Below are positions 54,701 to 63,719 of a DNA stretch of 64,000 nt, one piece after another; the first letter of the stretch is position 1; the number at the start of each line of letters is the position of its first letter. Below the pieces are notes generated by a model, which saw only the letters and a program-made list of their open reading frames with translations, made no database searches and was not told the DNA's origin. This stretch comes from Aplectana chamaeleonis. Lineage: Eukaryota; Nematoda; Chromadorea; Rhabditida; Cosmocercidae. The position numbers were made by a program, and so were the translations under genes. The DNA is taken from the NCBI GenBank assembly GCA_029168955.1, contig JAPDOI010000132.1:1178001-1242000 (forward strand), written 5' to 3'.

Positions 54701-57700
54701 CAAAACGTCGCAGAACGTCGCTCCCAGCTCGCGCCGTCGCTCCCACTCTGAAAGCGCGACGTTCGCTCCCGTGACGCGGCAAGGTTTGCGCTGCGTAGCA
54801 CCCCCCATCTCTCACCACGTCGCCGCGACAGCGAATTTTTCTGCGACGCCACTCTGAAAGGCCCTTTTCTTACTATATGGCTGTCCACATGTGAACACGT
54901 GCCGAAAATTTCACAAACGCAGCATCAAGCCGAAGAGCACTAGAAAAGGTGGGCAAAGCCTGTTTTATGCACTGAGAACACATAGGTGCAGCTTTGAGTA
55001 CGCAAACTAACATCGGCATGAATCCTGAAGAGACTTTGCGTTCCCCATTGGAGGTTGGCGCAAACTCGGTGCCACGTGCTCTAACATAGGTGCACTGAGT
55101 TTGTGCCAACCTCCAATGGGGAACCCAAAGTCTCTTCAGGATTCATGCCGATGTTAGTTTGCGTACGAAGTCTCTTCCCGATCCATGCCGACGTTACATT
55201 CTGCGATTGGCTGTCCGAATATGAAAACGCACCCAAAATTTCGTGGATGCAGCTTTAAAGGCAGTGTTCACAATAGGAATCGTTTTTCTGGTTTTCCTCC
55301 TATCTTGAAGACGGTCCCATTCTGATTCCAATGATGTTTTTGGAATCGTACAAGACCTTCTAGGAACGGAGTTATGGTCCCTCAAAAACTGAGCTAAGGA
55401 AGCAATGCGGACGAGTTGTCCGAGGCTTGTAACTTCCGTCTTTTGTAGCCGATGTATGCGAGCTGACCTGAGTAAAGAGAGAAATTGAGAATGAAGGGAA
55501 GAACGGGGCTATTGATCGGAAACCATCGCTCATCTCACAATCTCGAGCATTCATTTGTTCACTTCGGTGGGCGTGGAAAGTGCATCTTGGGGTGAAGAGC
55601 TGACGGGTGTCCAACTTTGGGGCCGTAAGAGACCGTTCCGAGCTCATTTTTCTTAGTTTTTTCAACGTTAAGGTTGCGGTAGGCCCCGCAGCTGCCGATC
55701 TCCACCAAAAAATCAGACATGGTTTTTATCGTGGACACTGCCTTTAAAGGCAGTGGTCGCGATAAAATATGCTTGTCTTCTTTTCCTCTCTGAACCCTTT
55801 TCTGGGCTGAGAGTAGTAGGACCTATAAGAAAAAATCGCGAAAAAACCGCTGTTTCGGCCCAAATTTGAAGCCTAAACTTTCTTGTCTTTTGATGGTGGA
55901 CGAGCCTACTCCACATCATCGGCAGCGATGATCTCTGATATCAGTAAATCAGCTAGCTTGAAATTGAATTTCAATCAATGAACATTATCCTTCGGACTCA
56001 TCTAGTCAAAAACATTGACGGAAGTGCTCGCTTTCATTGGTAAACTCTTCTTATTACGTAAATTTGAATTTATTTCTTCCTCTGAATGTCGATGATTTTT
56101 GACTGCTCGGCATGAGGCGGCGATCTTTTTTTGCATCGCTGTGCACGTGTGCACGAACGAGCATCTTTGGGCCTTAATAACTCTAATTCTAGCCCGTTTT
56201 TCACCGCGCTACCTTCATAGTTTTTCAGCTGTTTTCTATCTAAGCTGATTTTTATAGTTTTTTAGACAACGTTTTTCATAGTGACCACTGCCTTTAAGCC
56301 GAACAGCGCTACATAGGAAGGGGTCCATGAAAAAAAGGATCGCTGTGAAATATTTACAAGTATTTATCGAAATTTAATTCAGGGAGTTTTGCAAAGCTAA
56401 AACGTGCGGAAAATCTAGTTACTAACCTAAGCAATTTGGTTCTTTTAGCTGCTTCAAAACGGTCTTCGAAAACCTATTTTTAGGTGTGATATAATACAAT
56501 CGATTGTATCACAACTAAGTCCATAGAAATTGGGTGTGATACAAGCGATTGTATCACACCTAAAGATGGGTCTTTGAAGACCGTTTTGAACCAGCTAAAA
56601 CAACCATATCACTTGGGTCCGTAACTAAATGTTCCGCACATTATAGCTCCGCGAAACTCCCTAATTCAAATTTTGATAAATACTTGTGAATATTTCACAG
56701 CGATCGATTTTTCACGGACCCTTACCCTTGTATGTAGCGCTGTTCGGCTTAAAGCTGCGTCCATGAAATTTGGGGTGCGTTTCCATATCCGGACAGCCAA
56801 ATACTAAATGTGGTTTCCATGCCCGAGTTTGCACCTATGTGCCCTCAGGGCGTGAAAAAAAACTTATGCTTCGGCCGATATGGCACCTTGGAAATTGCCT
56901 AACGAGTCAATTTCGTGAAGTAAATTGCAAGAGATATAATTTAGAACAACGCTCTTTTCAAACAGTCAACTACCCATCGTTTCCCAAAAAAAGCTAAATT
57001 TTTGTCCTTTGGCGGGATCGAGCCTGTGAATCCTAAATCGCCTAAAAGTGCATCTTAGATTGCGAAATTCCAGAAACTCTGTGTCATTTCGTTGACAGAA
57101 TAGTCCTCTTGTAACGTCCTCCATGGCAGCGAATACTCAACACCACTGCTGCTGACACATCCAAGCGCACTTTGGTGACACACTTCACCTAACCGCGACT
57201 CCGCTTCCACGTCGGGATCATTAACGATGGCCATGCTACTGCCCTCTATGGTCTTGCATGCTTTCTCCACCAGTGAATTGTCACCTCATCTTGTGAGTTT
57301 CTGCCTTATTTTCACATCTCCATTCCATATCCCGCCTCATTTGCTTTACGCAGCTGCTTTTCACTATTCAGTTTTTTTTATCTCCTGTCTCACTTTGCTC
57401 TCTCAGTATGATCTCCAGTGTAATTTTGACCTCTTACTGTAATCTCATTTTGCCGTCTCAGTTTACCGTTATATTATATACCAGCGGTGAGGCTTTCGAA
57501 ACCCCTTCCCATCGCTGATAGAATACCATCTTGCTTCTTGATTGGTCGAAGGTCCGATCCCCCCCCGGAATTCAACGGGTTCGACCCCCCTCTACGCTAC
57601 ATTACATGTCACGCCGAACCCTGGTACGAACAGGATCAAAGCTCTGAAACAGGATTATTTGTATCGTGAACACTGCCTTTGAAAAGGTTCCAAATTTGAT

Positions 57701-59201
57701 AATGGTCTGGGGCGGCATGCACGTACGCGGCGGGATAGGTTGGGGTTAGGCAAGGTTTGGAGCGTCGGCGCGTTTGATGATAGCAGCGCGAGGGCTAAAA
57801 GGGGGTTAGGCTAGCACTGAAAAGTCGTTCCCTCGCAAACCCTACGTAGAAGGGTGGGGCAGCCAAAACCCCTTTGAGATCCCAACTATCGATTATCTCC
57901 AGGGGCGGCATGCACGTTTGCGGCGGGATAGGTTGGGGTTAGGCAAGGTTTGGAGCGTCGGCGCGTTTGATGATAGCAGCGCGAGGGCTAAAAGGGGGTT
58001 AGGCTAGCACTGAAAAGTCGTTCCCTCGCAAACCCTACGTAGAAGGGTGGGGCAGCCAAAACCCCGTTGAGACCCCAACTATCGATTATCTCAAGGGGCG
58101 GCATGCACGTACGCGGCGGGTTAGGTTGATGGTTAGGCAGGGTTTGGAGCGCGGCGCCCTTGATGATAGCAGCGCGAGGGCTAAAAGGGGGTTAGGCTAG
58201 CACTGAAAAATCGTTCCCTCGCAAACCCTACGTAGAAGGGTGGGGCAGCCAAAACCCCGTTGAGACCCCAACTATCGATTATCTCCAGGGGCGGCATGCA
58301 CGTACGCGGCGGGTTAGGTTGGGGTTAGGCAGGGTTTGGAGCGTCGGCGCCCTTGATGATAGCAGCGCGAGGGCTAAAAGGGGGTTAGGCTAGCACTGAA
58401 AAGTCGTTCCCTCGCAAACCCTACGTAGGAGGGTGGGGCAGCCGAAACCTCGTTGAGACCCCAACTATTGATTATCTACAGCACTCGCACAGCAATAATC
58501 AAACGCGCCGACGCCCCAAACCCTGCCTAACCCCAATCTAACCCGCCGCGTACATGCATGCCGCCCCAGCACTCGCACAACAATGATCAAACGCGCCGAC
58601 GCTCCAAACCCTGCCTAACCCCAACCTAACCCGCCGCGTACGTGCATGCCGCCCCTGACCCGAACCCCAAACTCTGACCAGGTAGCGGACCAACAAGGCT
58701 TACAGCCTTTCGTAAACCTGTAGCTTGGTGCACAGTATAACAGCTAAAATGTTTTACTAAACGGTGGTCTTTTTCTGTGCAAGGCGCGCGTAGATTGATT
58801 TTTTTACGTGCACACTGAATGCAATTGCTGCATCCTAAACATTCATAACTCCATTGTAGAGTCATACAGGCAGGATATCGTGTGGAAAGGTACAATGCAA
58901 CCATCGCCCGCTACACAATGATTAAACATGAAGGCTCGAAAATCAATCCCATCAATCCGTCAGTTGCCTACCAAACATTATGGCTCCATACCATAACAAA
59001 AGCAGTTTCAGATGTCGTTACAAATTGCTAGGAAGAACAAAACTCGACTGGAAGCATGATGGCTTGAACACCCTGCGATACAAAATGGTCAGCACCACCT
59101 ATACGAAGCTATACACGCATATCCTTGTCGATTTGCTGGAGAATGAAGAAAGAACCGATCAAGAAGCAAAATTCTGTGTCAGCAAGAAATCTCAGAAATA
59201 G
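45332..59201 (+). CDS. Beta-1,4-galactosyltransferase family (GT7) enzyme, 5' end incomplete
   Basis: A Golgi-type glycosyltransferase that adds Gal or GalNAc in beta-1,4 linkage to GlcNAc-terminated glycans. Exons: 45332-45507, 45576-45722, 51079-51239, 51306-51428, 58860-58958, 59012-59201. All five junctions are GT-AG and in phase. From the ATG at 45,346 there are 293 codons; the upstream part of exon 1 (STSS) and its phase-1 acceptor show that a further 5' exon exists. Family motifs in order: KPGGLYTPQEC, IALIIPYRDRESHLRILLNH, NQTFNRAK, LLNVGF, WQCYLFHDVDVLPEDDRNLH (DxD), NGFSNRYWGWGGEDDDMYTR, ARYTMIKH (metal-binding Met and His), DGLNTLRYKM. These are the catalytic blocks of beta4-GalT proteins; the closest subgroup is probably the invertebrate beta4-GalNAcT (C. 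elegans bre-4-like). Odd: Met replaces the donor-selecting Tyr, and FGT replaces FGG. Introns of 5.4 and 7.4 kb are full of MITEs. Confidence 0.92.
45938..46427. mobile_element. MITE, AGGCAGTG subfamily, in GalT intron 2
   Basis: Begins AGGCAGTGTTCACGATAAAA and shares its interior order with 6,091-6,576 (AACGCATGAAAACGAGCC, CAAAAGAGCC, GATGAGCGATGGTTTCCGAT). The right end ...ATCGTGAACACTGTCAT has lost the TGCCT, and the flanks are degenerate. Confidence 0.75.
46760..47030. repeat. TATTCGAA-rich inverted stretch
   Basis: GTTGTGCCATTCGAATACCG and CCGACATTCGG-like blocks at 46,765-46,830 have loosely inverted partners near 46,980-47,025 (ATTCGAAACTTTTTGACTAT, GTACAACTATACT). A GTCGGT..AACCGAC hairpin lies at 46,788-46,815. 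Confidence 0.4.
47081..47361. mobile_element. GC-rich foldback element, ~75-bp arms
   Basis: GTCCGAATGAGAATGGCGG at the left and CCGCCATTCTCATTCGGAC at the right. The arms continue through GCGGCCGGCGTG, AGGCGGCCGTCGC and CTCGGACGAG. The long open frames on both strands here are by-products of the palindrome. Confidence 0.8.
48216..48264. repeat. Short hairpin
   Basis: TACTATCTCTCACGAGATA is followed by TGTACTATCTGGTGAGAGATAGTA-type sequence. ACTATCTCTCAC and GTGAGAGATAGT pair. Confidence 0.7.
48364..48964. mobile_element. MITE, AGGCAGCG subfamily, abutting the next element
   Basis: Left end AGGCAGCGTTTACGATGATC, right end ...TTATCGTGAACACTGGTT. It shares TTAA (48,965-48,968) with the element to its right. 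A foldback (48,635-48,775, GATAGCTGCGGA and TCCGCAGCTATC) sits inside. Confidence 0.6.
48969..50779. mobile_element. 1.8-kb composite element in GalT intron 2
   Basis: The outer ends are CACTGTTCACGATAAACTTCG and CGAAGTTTATCGTGAACTGTGCCT, inverted. Nested inside, CTTAACACTTAAGAGACCGC near 49,010 is answered by GCGGTCTCTTAAGTGTTAA at about 50,275. A CGTGGGTGCGCAGTGTGGAC block followed by ACGCGGTC occurs three times: near 49,080, 50,210 and 50,250. Confidence 0.6.
51079..51428 (+). CDS. GalT-family gene, DxD and WGWGGEDDD exons
   Basis: Exon 51079-51239 encodes LLNVGFLEAQKQYAW, CYLFHDVDVLPEDDRNLH and HMAVAMNKYNY, ending in phase 2 at a GTTTGT donor. Exon 51306-51428 restores ACG and continues LVYSTMFGTSSAF and NGFSNRYWGWGGEDDDMYTR. 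DVD coordinates the metal ion, and the acidic GGEDDD block is the catalytic-base region. The 66-bp intron must be spliced with the GTTTGT donor: reading on to the next base gives a stop. Confidence 0.92.
52144..52847. mobile_element. MITE, AGGCAGTG subfamily, in GalT intron 4
   Basis: Starts AGGCAGTGTAACGATAAGAA and ends ...TTCACCGTGAACACTGCCT followed by TTAA (52,848-52,851). CCATGG-containing inverted blocks lie at 52,535-52,660. Confidence 0.65.
52880..53205. mobile_element. Adjacent GCGACGCGACGC palindromic elements
   Basis: A CTCTAAAGACGGCGCGATGC block with inverted partner GCGTCGCGCTGCGAACCAAC covers 52,980-53,085. The element at 53,083-53,205 has the same layout as 12,570-12,690, with GCCGGGATCATACTT and the inverted AAGTATGAACCCGGGC. 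Confidence 0.55.
54131..54865. mobile_element. ~735-bp element with AGGGCCTTTCA ends
   Basis: AGGGCCTTTCAGAGTGGCGT with CGCTGC at the left and GCGACGCCACTCTGAAAGGC at the right. The ends match those of the small palindrome at 19,254-19,410, which looks like an internally deleted relative. Confidence 0.65.
54999..55165. mobile_element. Palindromic MITE (copy 3 of 3)
   Basis: GTACGCAAACTAACATCGGC at the left and GCCGATGTTAGTTTGCGTAC at the right. The interior has GTTGGCGCAAACTCGGTGCC and CTCTAACATAGG. The arms are nearly perfect over about 65 bp; a partial copy of the right arm follows at 55,166-55,200. Confidence 0.85.
55261..55743. mobile_element. TTAA-flanked MITE, AGGCAGTG subfamily
   Basis: Starts AGGCAGTGTTCACAATAGGA and ends ...TATCGTGGACACTGCCT. 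TTAA at 55,257-55,260 and 55,744-55,747. The interior is the reverse complement of 6,091-6,576. Confidence 0.8.
55748..56293. mobile_element. TTAA-flanked MITE, AGGCAGTGGTC subfamily
   Basis: Starts AGGCAGTGGTCGCGATAAAA and ends ...CATAGTGACCACTGCCT. TTAA at 55,744-55,747 and 56,294-56,297, each shared with a neighbour. Confidence 0.8.
56298..56748. mobile_element. 450-bp near-perfect foldback, TTAA-flanked
   Basis: Starts GCCGAACAGCGCTACATAGG and ends with the inverse, ...TGTAGCGCTGTTCGGC, between TTAA at 56,294 and 56,749. The arms stay paired through TGAAATATTTACAAGTATTT, GAGTTTTGC, TTTTAGCTG, AAAACGGTCTTCGAA and finally TGTGATA...GATTGTATCACA. Each arm is about 215 bp. No coding content. 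Confidence 0.85.
57709..58660. repeat. 4 x 193-bp satellite with TTAGGC motifs and two inverted partial units
   Basis: Units begin GGGGCGGCATGCACGT at 57,709, 57,902, 58,095 and 58,288, exactly 193 bp apart. Each contains GGGTTAGGCA or GGGTTAGGCT (the nematode telomere motif) and TCGTTCCCTCGCAAACCC. From 58,481 two copies of roughly 85 bp follow in reverse orientation (TCAAACGCGCCGACGC...TGCATGCCGCCCC). The array lies in the last long GalT intron. Confidence 0.85.
58860..59201 (+). CDS. GalT-family gene, C-terminal exons
   Basis: Exon 58860-58958 completes the Arg codon from the previous exon and gives AGYRVERYNATIARYTMIKH, the block with the second metal-binding residues. A 53-bp intron (GTCAGT...TTTCAG) leads to exon 59012-59201: CRYKLLGRTKLDWKHDGLNT, then LRYKMV, YTHILVDL and a charged tail ending KKSQK. 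The TAG stop is at 59,199. Confidence 0.92.
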
Positions 59202-59299
59202 TTATGAACGAGTTCAACAGTTCCTTGGATGGCACATAAAGCTGTGGAGTTCTCGATTCCTTGTGCAATTTTTAAATGAACCTGTTACTATTGTCAAAG

Positions 59300-59305
59300 A
59301 ATAAA
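59300..59305 (+). terminator. Polyadenylation signal AATAAA of the GalT gene
   Basis: AATAAA lies about 100 bases after the TAG stop and is followed by an AT-rich stretch, a normal nematode 3'-UTR arrangement. Confidence 0.65.
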
Positions 59306-60925
59306 GCAAAAAATATTGCTTACTACTATACATTGGATCCAAATCGAAAAAATTCGGATACTCGGAAAGCAAAAAAACTTGTATATTTCCTTGCTTGATC
59401 TGAGTGGCAGTGTTCTCTATGGTTTGAATCAGTGCAGAGCAAACTGCTCATCTAATCCTTACTAAGGCTTCTATTACAGCGAGAAATATTTCCGTTCCGC
59501 AGAAAAGCTTCCCATTTGACGTCATAGAAAACAAATCACATGATATTATGCAAGTTTCTAGATGGAGCTTGGATAAGAAGCTAACGTGTATATGAACATT
59601 GTTGCCATTGTGAAAAAATCTTTCTATGCAACGACTGTCATTAGTTGTTTTCAACTGATTACACTTTTGTGTACATGCTGCCTATTTTCAAATATTTGTG
59701 AATATTTCACGTTTGACTTTAGGCTTTTTTAACGTAGCCAACCGTATTCAGTAATGCTGTTTTTTATTTTATTTGAGTTGCTATGCATGTGTAGGATGAT
59801 GCTTGCTGTTAATGAATCGTACAAAGGTAAGTTGTTTACACTAGTATGAAAGCATATCTCGAAATGTTCTATTTTAGACTTCAATGTTTATTTCCGATTC
59901 AGCGGCTATAATCACTAATTTTTTCCAGAAACTACATCATGCGTGCATAATTAGCATTCACTTCAACCTGCATTCTATTTCCTATTTAAACGCAGTGTCC
60001 ACGATGAGATCCGTCTCCATGTTCTCTCCATAAATCTAAAACCAGAGGCTCATTGTATCAGAAATATTGAGACAAAACTTTGAAGAAGGCATGAAGCAAC
60101 CCTATTAGACCGTAAACTCCAATGTAGGTCGCACGCCCCACCAACTTCTCTCAACGGCAACCGAACAGAGCAAACAAACAAGAACCAACTCCAGAAAACA
60201 ACGGGTGATCAGATGATTATAACTTTTCCGCATAATCCCCGATTCGAACAAAATCAGCTCGTTTGAGATTCCCTTTCTTCCCTGGAGTGGACTTATCCAT
60301 AGTTTGCTTTGAGCAGTGGCTGTCGAGTAGAGTATGTCATTGAATATTCGGAAAAAGAATATTCGGCCGAATAAACGAATAACCGAATATTCGAATTATT
60401 CGGAAAAGTCAATTTTTGTAATGATTAGTTTATTCGATTATTTGAAAGATCCAATATTCTAACATTCGACCGACTTAACGAATAATTTCGAAAAATGGAA
60501 AGCAGAGCCTCCGGCACAAGTCCATTTTTGCGGTCCAGAGATTATATGTATGTCTCCAATAAGGCTGGAGAAAGTTCGAATATAATCAGAATACTGGAAT
60601 ATTTAACATGAGATATTAAGAAACCTAATGGTTGAGTATGTCACTCAGCGCCGAATTTAAGATGTTGGTCGTAGTGTATTAATGTAGTCAAACCGCGAGA
60701 GAGGTGGGGAAACGGGGGATGAGAGGTGCGCGTGGTCGGAAAGAACACGCAGTTTACCCTGCCTCTCCTGCGGCTGGAATACATTACGGCCATCACCCCC
60801 GAATTTCTGAGCGGATGTAATCGATTCTGTTTTCCATCTGCTCGAGTAGGTCCCGAACAGATTTGAGCAATGTTCCCGAAACTTTTCAGTATGAATACTT
60901 TCATGCTTTATAATGTAGTGTCTTA

Positions 60926-61385
60926 AAGGCACAGTACACCCTCAGACATGAATTTTGTGATTTTTATTTGATTATGTAGTAGACCCCTCCTATATAACAC
61001 GTGCCAAGTGCGAGATCTAAGCGACCACCACAGGCCCGACCTCCTTCGCTCACCACCACAGGCCCGACCCCCTACCAGATTTTGGAACTCGATAGCGGTT
61101 CGATGAATGGATGCATTCCTACAAATCTCTTTTCTTCAGTCCATTGCCAGTCTGTCTCCTTATCCTGGCTCGCTGTCGTACAACGACTGCAAATGAAGAG
61201 AAATACAGGTCTGAGACAACTCGTCCACTAATTTTTCACCCTCAGATAACATGCATCTTTAACGAGCCATAACTCTCCTAATAGTGAGTCTTGGACGATT
61301 TCAGAGATACCACTGTGATCAGCGTGTGACTCTCTCAAAGGTCAGCATGGAAACTTGAAAATATTTTTCTGGGTGTACTGTGCCT
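60926..61385. mobile_element. MITE, AGGCACAGT subfamily
   Basis: Starts AGGCACAGTACACCCTCAGA after TTAA (60,922-60,925) and ends ...CTGGGTGTACTGTGCCT before ATAA. Related to 27,612-28,077. Confidence 0.75.
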
Positions 61386-61389
61386 ATAA

Positions 61390-61821
61390 AGGCAGCATAC
61401 CAACGTGAATCGAACCGTATGGCTTACAACATAACGCCTACGCATTTTTAAGCGTCAAAAACGACCCACAATGCCGTTACAGGAGTAGCAAGTTTGGCCC
61501 CGCCCGTATTTTCACGCCCCCTGTTTTTCCCTTTTCCTCCAACGCAGGGTTGCTGGGTCGTCTTCGCCGTCAGTTACGTGTGGTTCACTTGTTAGGCAAT
61601 CCACCAACGGTGCCGACGGTGAAGTTGACTCAGCATCCTTGCGTCGGAGGAAAAGGGCAAAGACAGGGGCGTGAACATACGGGCGGGGCCAAATTCGCTA
61701 CTCCTGTAACGGCACTGTGGGTCGTTTTTGACGCTTCAAAACGCGTAGGCAATATGTTGCAGGCCGTACGGTTCTATTTACGTTATTATATCAACCACGT
61801 TTACGTGCGTGTATGCTGCCT
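61390..61821. mobile_element. MITE, AGGCAGCAT subfamily, with large internal palindrome
   Basis: Starts AGGCAGCATACCAACGTGAA and ends ...CGTGCGTGTATGCTGCCT before TTAA (61,822-61,825). Inner arms CAAAAACGACCCACAATGCC and GGCACTGTGGGTCGTTTTTG pair, as do GTAGCAAGTTTGGCCCCGCC and GGCGGGGCCAAATTCGCTAC. Confidence 0.8.
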
Positions 61822-62585
61822 TTAAAAGTGGAAGTTCATTGGCATAACTTTGATCTATACCATAGTATACAAAAAATTACAAGAAAGTTGGTGGTGCCAC
61901 GGGTTCGATTATGCGTACTCGGTCCATACTTCTAATTTGAACACGCGCGATTTTCGCCGAATATTCGAGCTATTCGTATTCGAATCATTCGAATGAATCG
62001 ATCAATAGGAAAACTCAAGAGAGTCAATTCTTCGAATTACTTGTTTGTTCGAATTTTCGAAAATTTTTGTTTGTTTGATATACTCTACCGTCGAAGGGAA
62101 TGAGCGGGAGAACGCGCCTTACATTGAAGCTTTGAGATTGTAAGGGTCTGACGCGGTCTTTTTTAACCGTTTCTTCCGCACTGCTGCTGCCGTGAGCCCC
62201 GGATCTTTCAAATTTCGGTGAGAACTCGAAGGTGGCGTTTATCGTGGACTTTGTCTTTAAATCTGATACAAGCACTCCAATACTGAAAATGAACCGGCCT
62301 GCGTATGCAGCATTGTGCACAACACGCAACAACCAACATAAATCCATATCGCTTTTACTGATTCATTCGATGGGTCTACTTTTTCATGACCTCATACTTC
62401 GCCAAGAATTGCGAAGAAAACTCGAATAATTGTGACAGCGTGCGCGTCCCGCGCGGGCTTTGCATGACGCTCTACTCTAACAGAACCTCTCCTTAAAATG
62501 CAGCGTTTCGCTTAGGTTTTTTAATCTCTTACTTTCAATGTTTAATTAAGAGCTGAAACTTTCTGACTGTGGAGTTTATGATGCG

Positions 62586-62786
62586 CTAAGCTAAAGCTTC
62601 ATTCAGTTTCACCGATGACTGCAACTTGCAGTCAGGAAGCGCCTGATTTTCAAAACTTGTTTTACAGTCGTAGATAATGTTTTCCTCAATTTCATACCGT
62701 TCATAACGATTTTCAGGCATCGATTGGGAGAAGGTGGCCGGCTGTAGTGAGTCTATAGAGGAGAACTTCTTCGTTCTTGGATGCAA
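62586..62786 (-). CDS. Possible terminal exon of an unidentified minus-strand gene
   Basis: The open frame gives PRTKKFSSIDSLQPATFSQS, then MPENRYERYEIEENIIYDCK, TSFENQALPDCKL and ends KLNEALA with a TAG. Composition is protein-like (charged, few repeats), and an ATTAAA sits about 40 bases past the stop. Acceptors such as CTCTATAG and CACTACAG are available at its start. I recognise no family; it resembles a cytosolic tail. Any upstream exons would lie to the right, where I found none. Confidence 0.25.
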   Translation of the reverse strand: MHPRTKKFSSIDSLQPATFSQSMPENRYERYEIEENIIYDCKTSFENQALPDCKLQSSVKLNEALA

Positions 62787-63112
62787 TCGAGTATTTTATC
62801 GATGCCACAACGTAAGGATTAAGATTGCTCAACACAGAGCCGCGTTGTCATTGCTCGTTTGAAATGTGCCGAATTGCTTTTGCGAGTCTCGTTCTCATGC
62901 TTTGTCGTTGGGGAGGGCACGAAAATCCGGGGGGAAAGTTTGACTCACAAACATTTCGTAGGGTCTGCGACTCCCTTACTTCTTGTTTAAACACTAGTGC
63001 GACACCTGATCGAATAGCCGTTGTGCGCCTAATAAGATTTGAAAAGTTATCAACTCATGAGCATTCGTTATCACCCTTCTATTTGCTCTCTCTCAAGAAC
63101 GACTTAGCTATA

Positions 63113-63415
63113 GTCTACAGCAACGGAAGTAGGACCTGGTGAGGTTGCGGACTCGTCCTAACGTACGGTAGTTTCTCAGTGATATCACCAATTTTTCCGA
63201 AACAGCTGTGATAGACCGGTGAGTCTGCGTTTTCACCGATATGACTACATCTGTGGATGCAATGAAAACAGGTGAAAAGGTGAGCATGGAATTAAAAACT
63301 CGCCGACCCACCTCAGTTATTTCGAACAAATGAGTGATAATACAATCAGACTACCGTATGTTAGCACGAGTCCGCAACCTCACCAGGTCCTACTTTCATT
63401 GCTGTAGACTATGAA
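63113..63415. mobile_element. Foldback element with ~60-bp arms
   Basis: AGTCTACAGCAACGGAAGTA, GGACCTGGTGAGGTTGCGGACTCGT and CGTACGGTAG at the left are inverted at 63,350-63,415 (CTACCGTATG, ACGAGTCCGCAACCTCACCAGGTCC, TACTTTCATTGCTGTAGACT). The middle is unrelated. Confidence 0.75.
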
Positions 63416-63530
63416 GTTAAGCTCTCCCGTATTTCTTTCTGCTTCTTATTGTCCTTTTTTGCTAACATTTTCAGTCAATGGTTTGCCAACCGTGATTTAC
63501 GGATTATTATTTTTCCTTGCCTGAATAAAG

Positions 63531-63548
63531 CTTAGATAGATAGATAGA
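63531..63548 (+). repeat. TAGA microsatellite
   Basis: Four TAGA units in a row follow GCT; short, no further annotation. Confidence 0.8.
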
Positions 63549-63719
63549 GGCAATAATAACGCTTGCAACAGTTGTAGAGTTCGCGACGTTAAAGGCAGTG
63601 TTCACGATAATCTACAAATTCGAGGTTATTCGGTATATTGATCAAATCGCCCCCGGATAGAACTAAAATGACGTAGAAATTCAGAAAAACGCACTAGAAG
63701 TACTACATTAAATCCTTAA

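Larger units (their letters stand above)
59990..62256. mobile_element. 2.3-kb composite element with nested MITEs
   Basis: Left end ACGCAGTGTCCACGATGAGA after TTAA (59,986-59,989); right end ...TTATCGTGGACTTTGTCT before TTAA (62,257-62,260). The interior holds an ATTCGAATATTCG-type stretch (60,338-60,490), two MITEs (60,926-61,821) and a second ATTCG-rich stretch at 61,960-62,060. The pairing of the two outer ends is inference. Confidence 0.5.
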
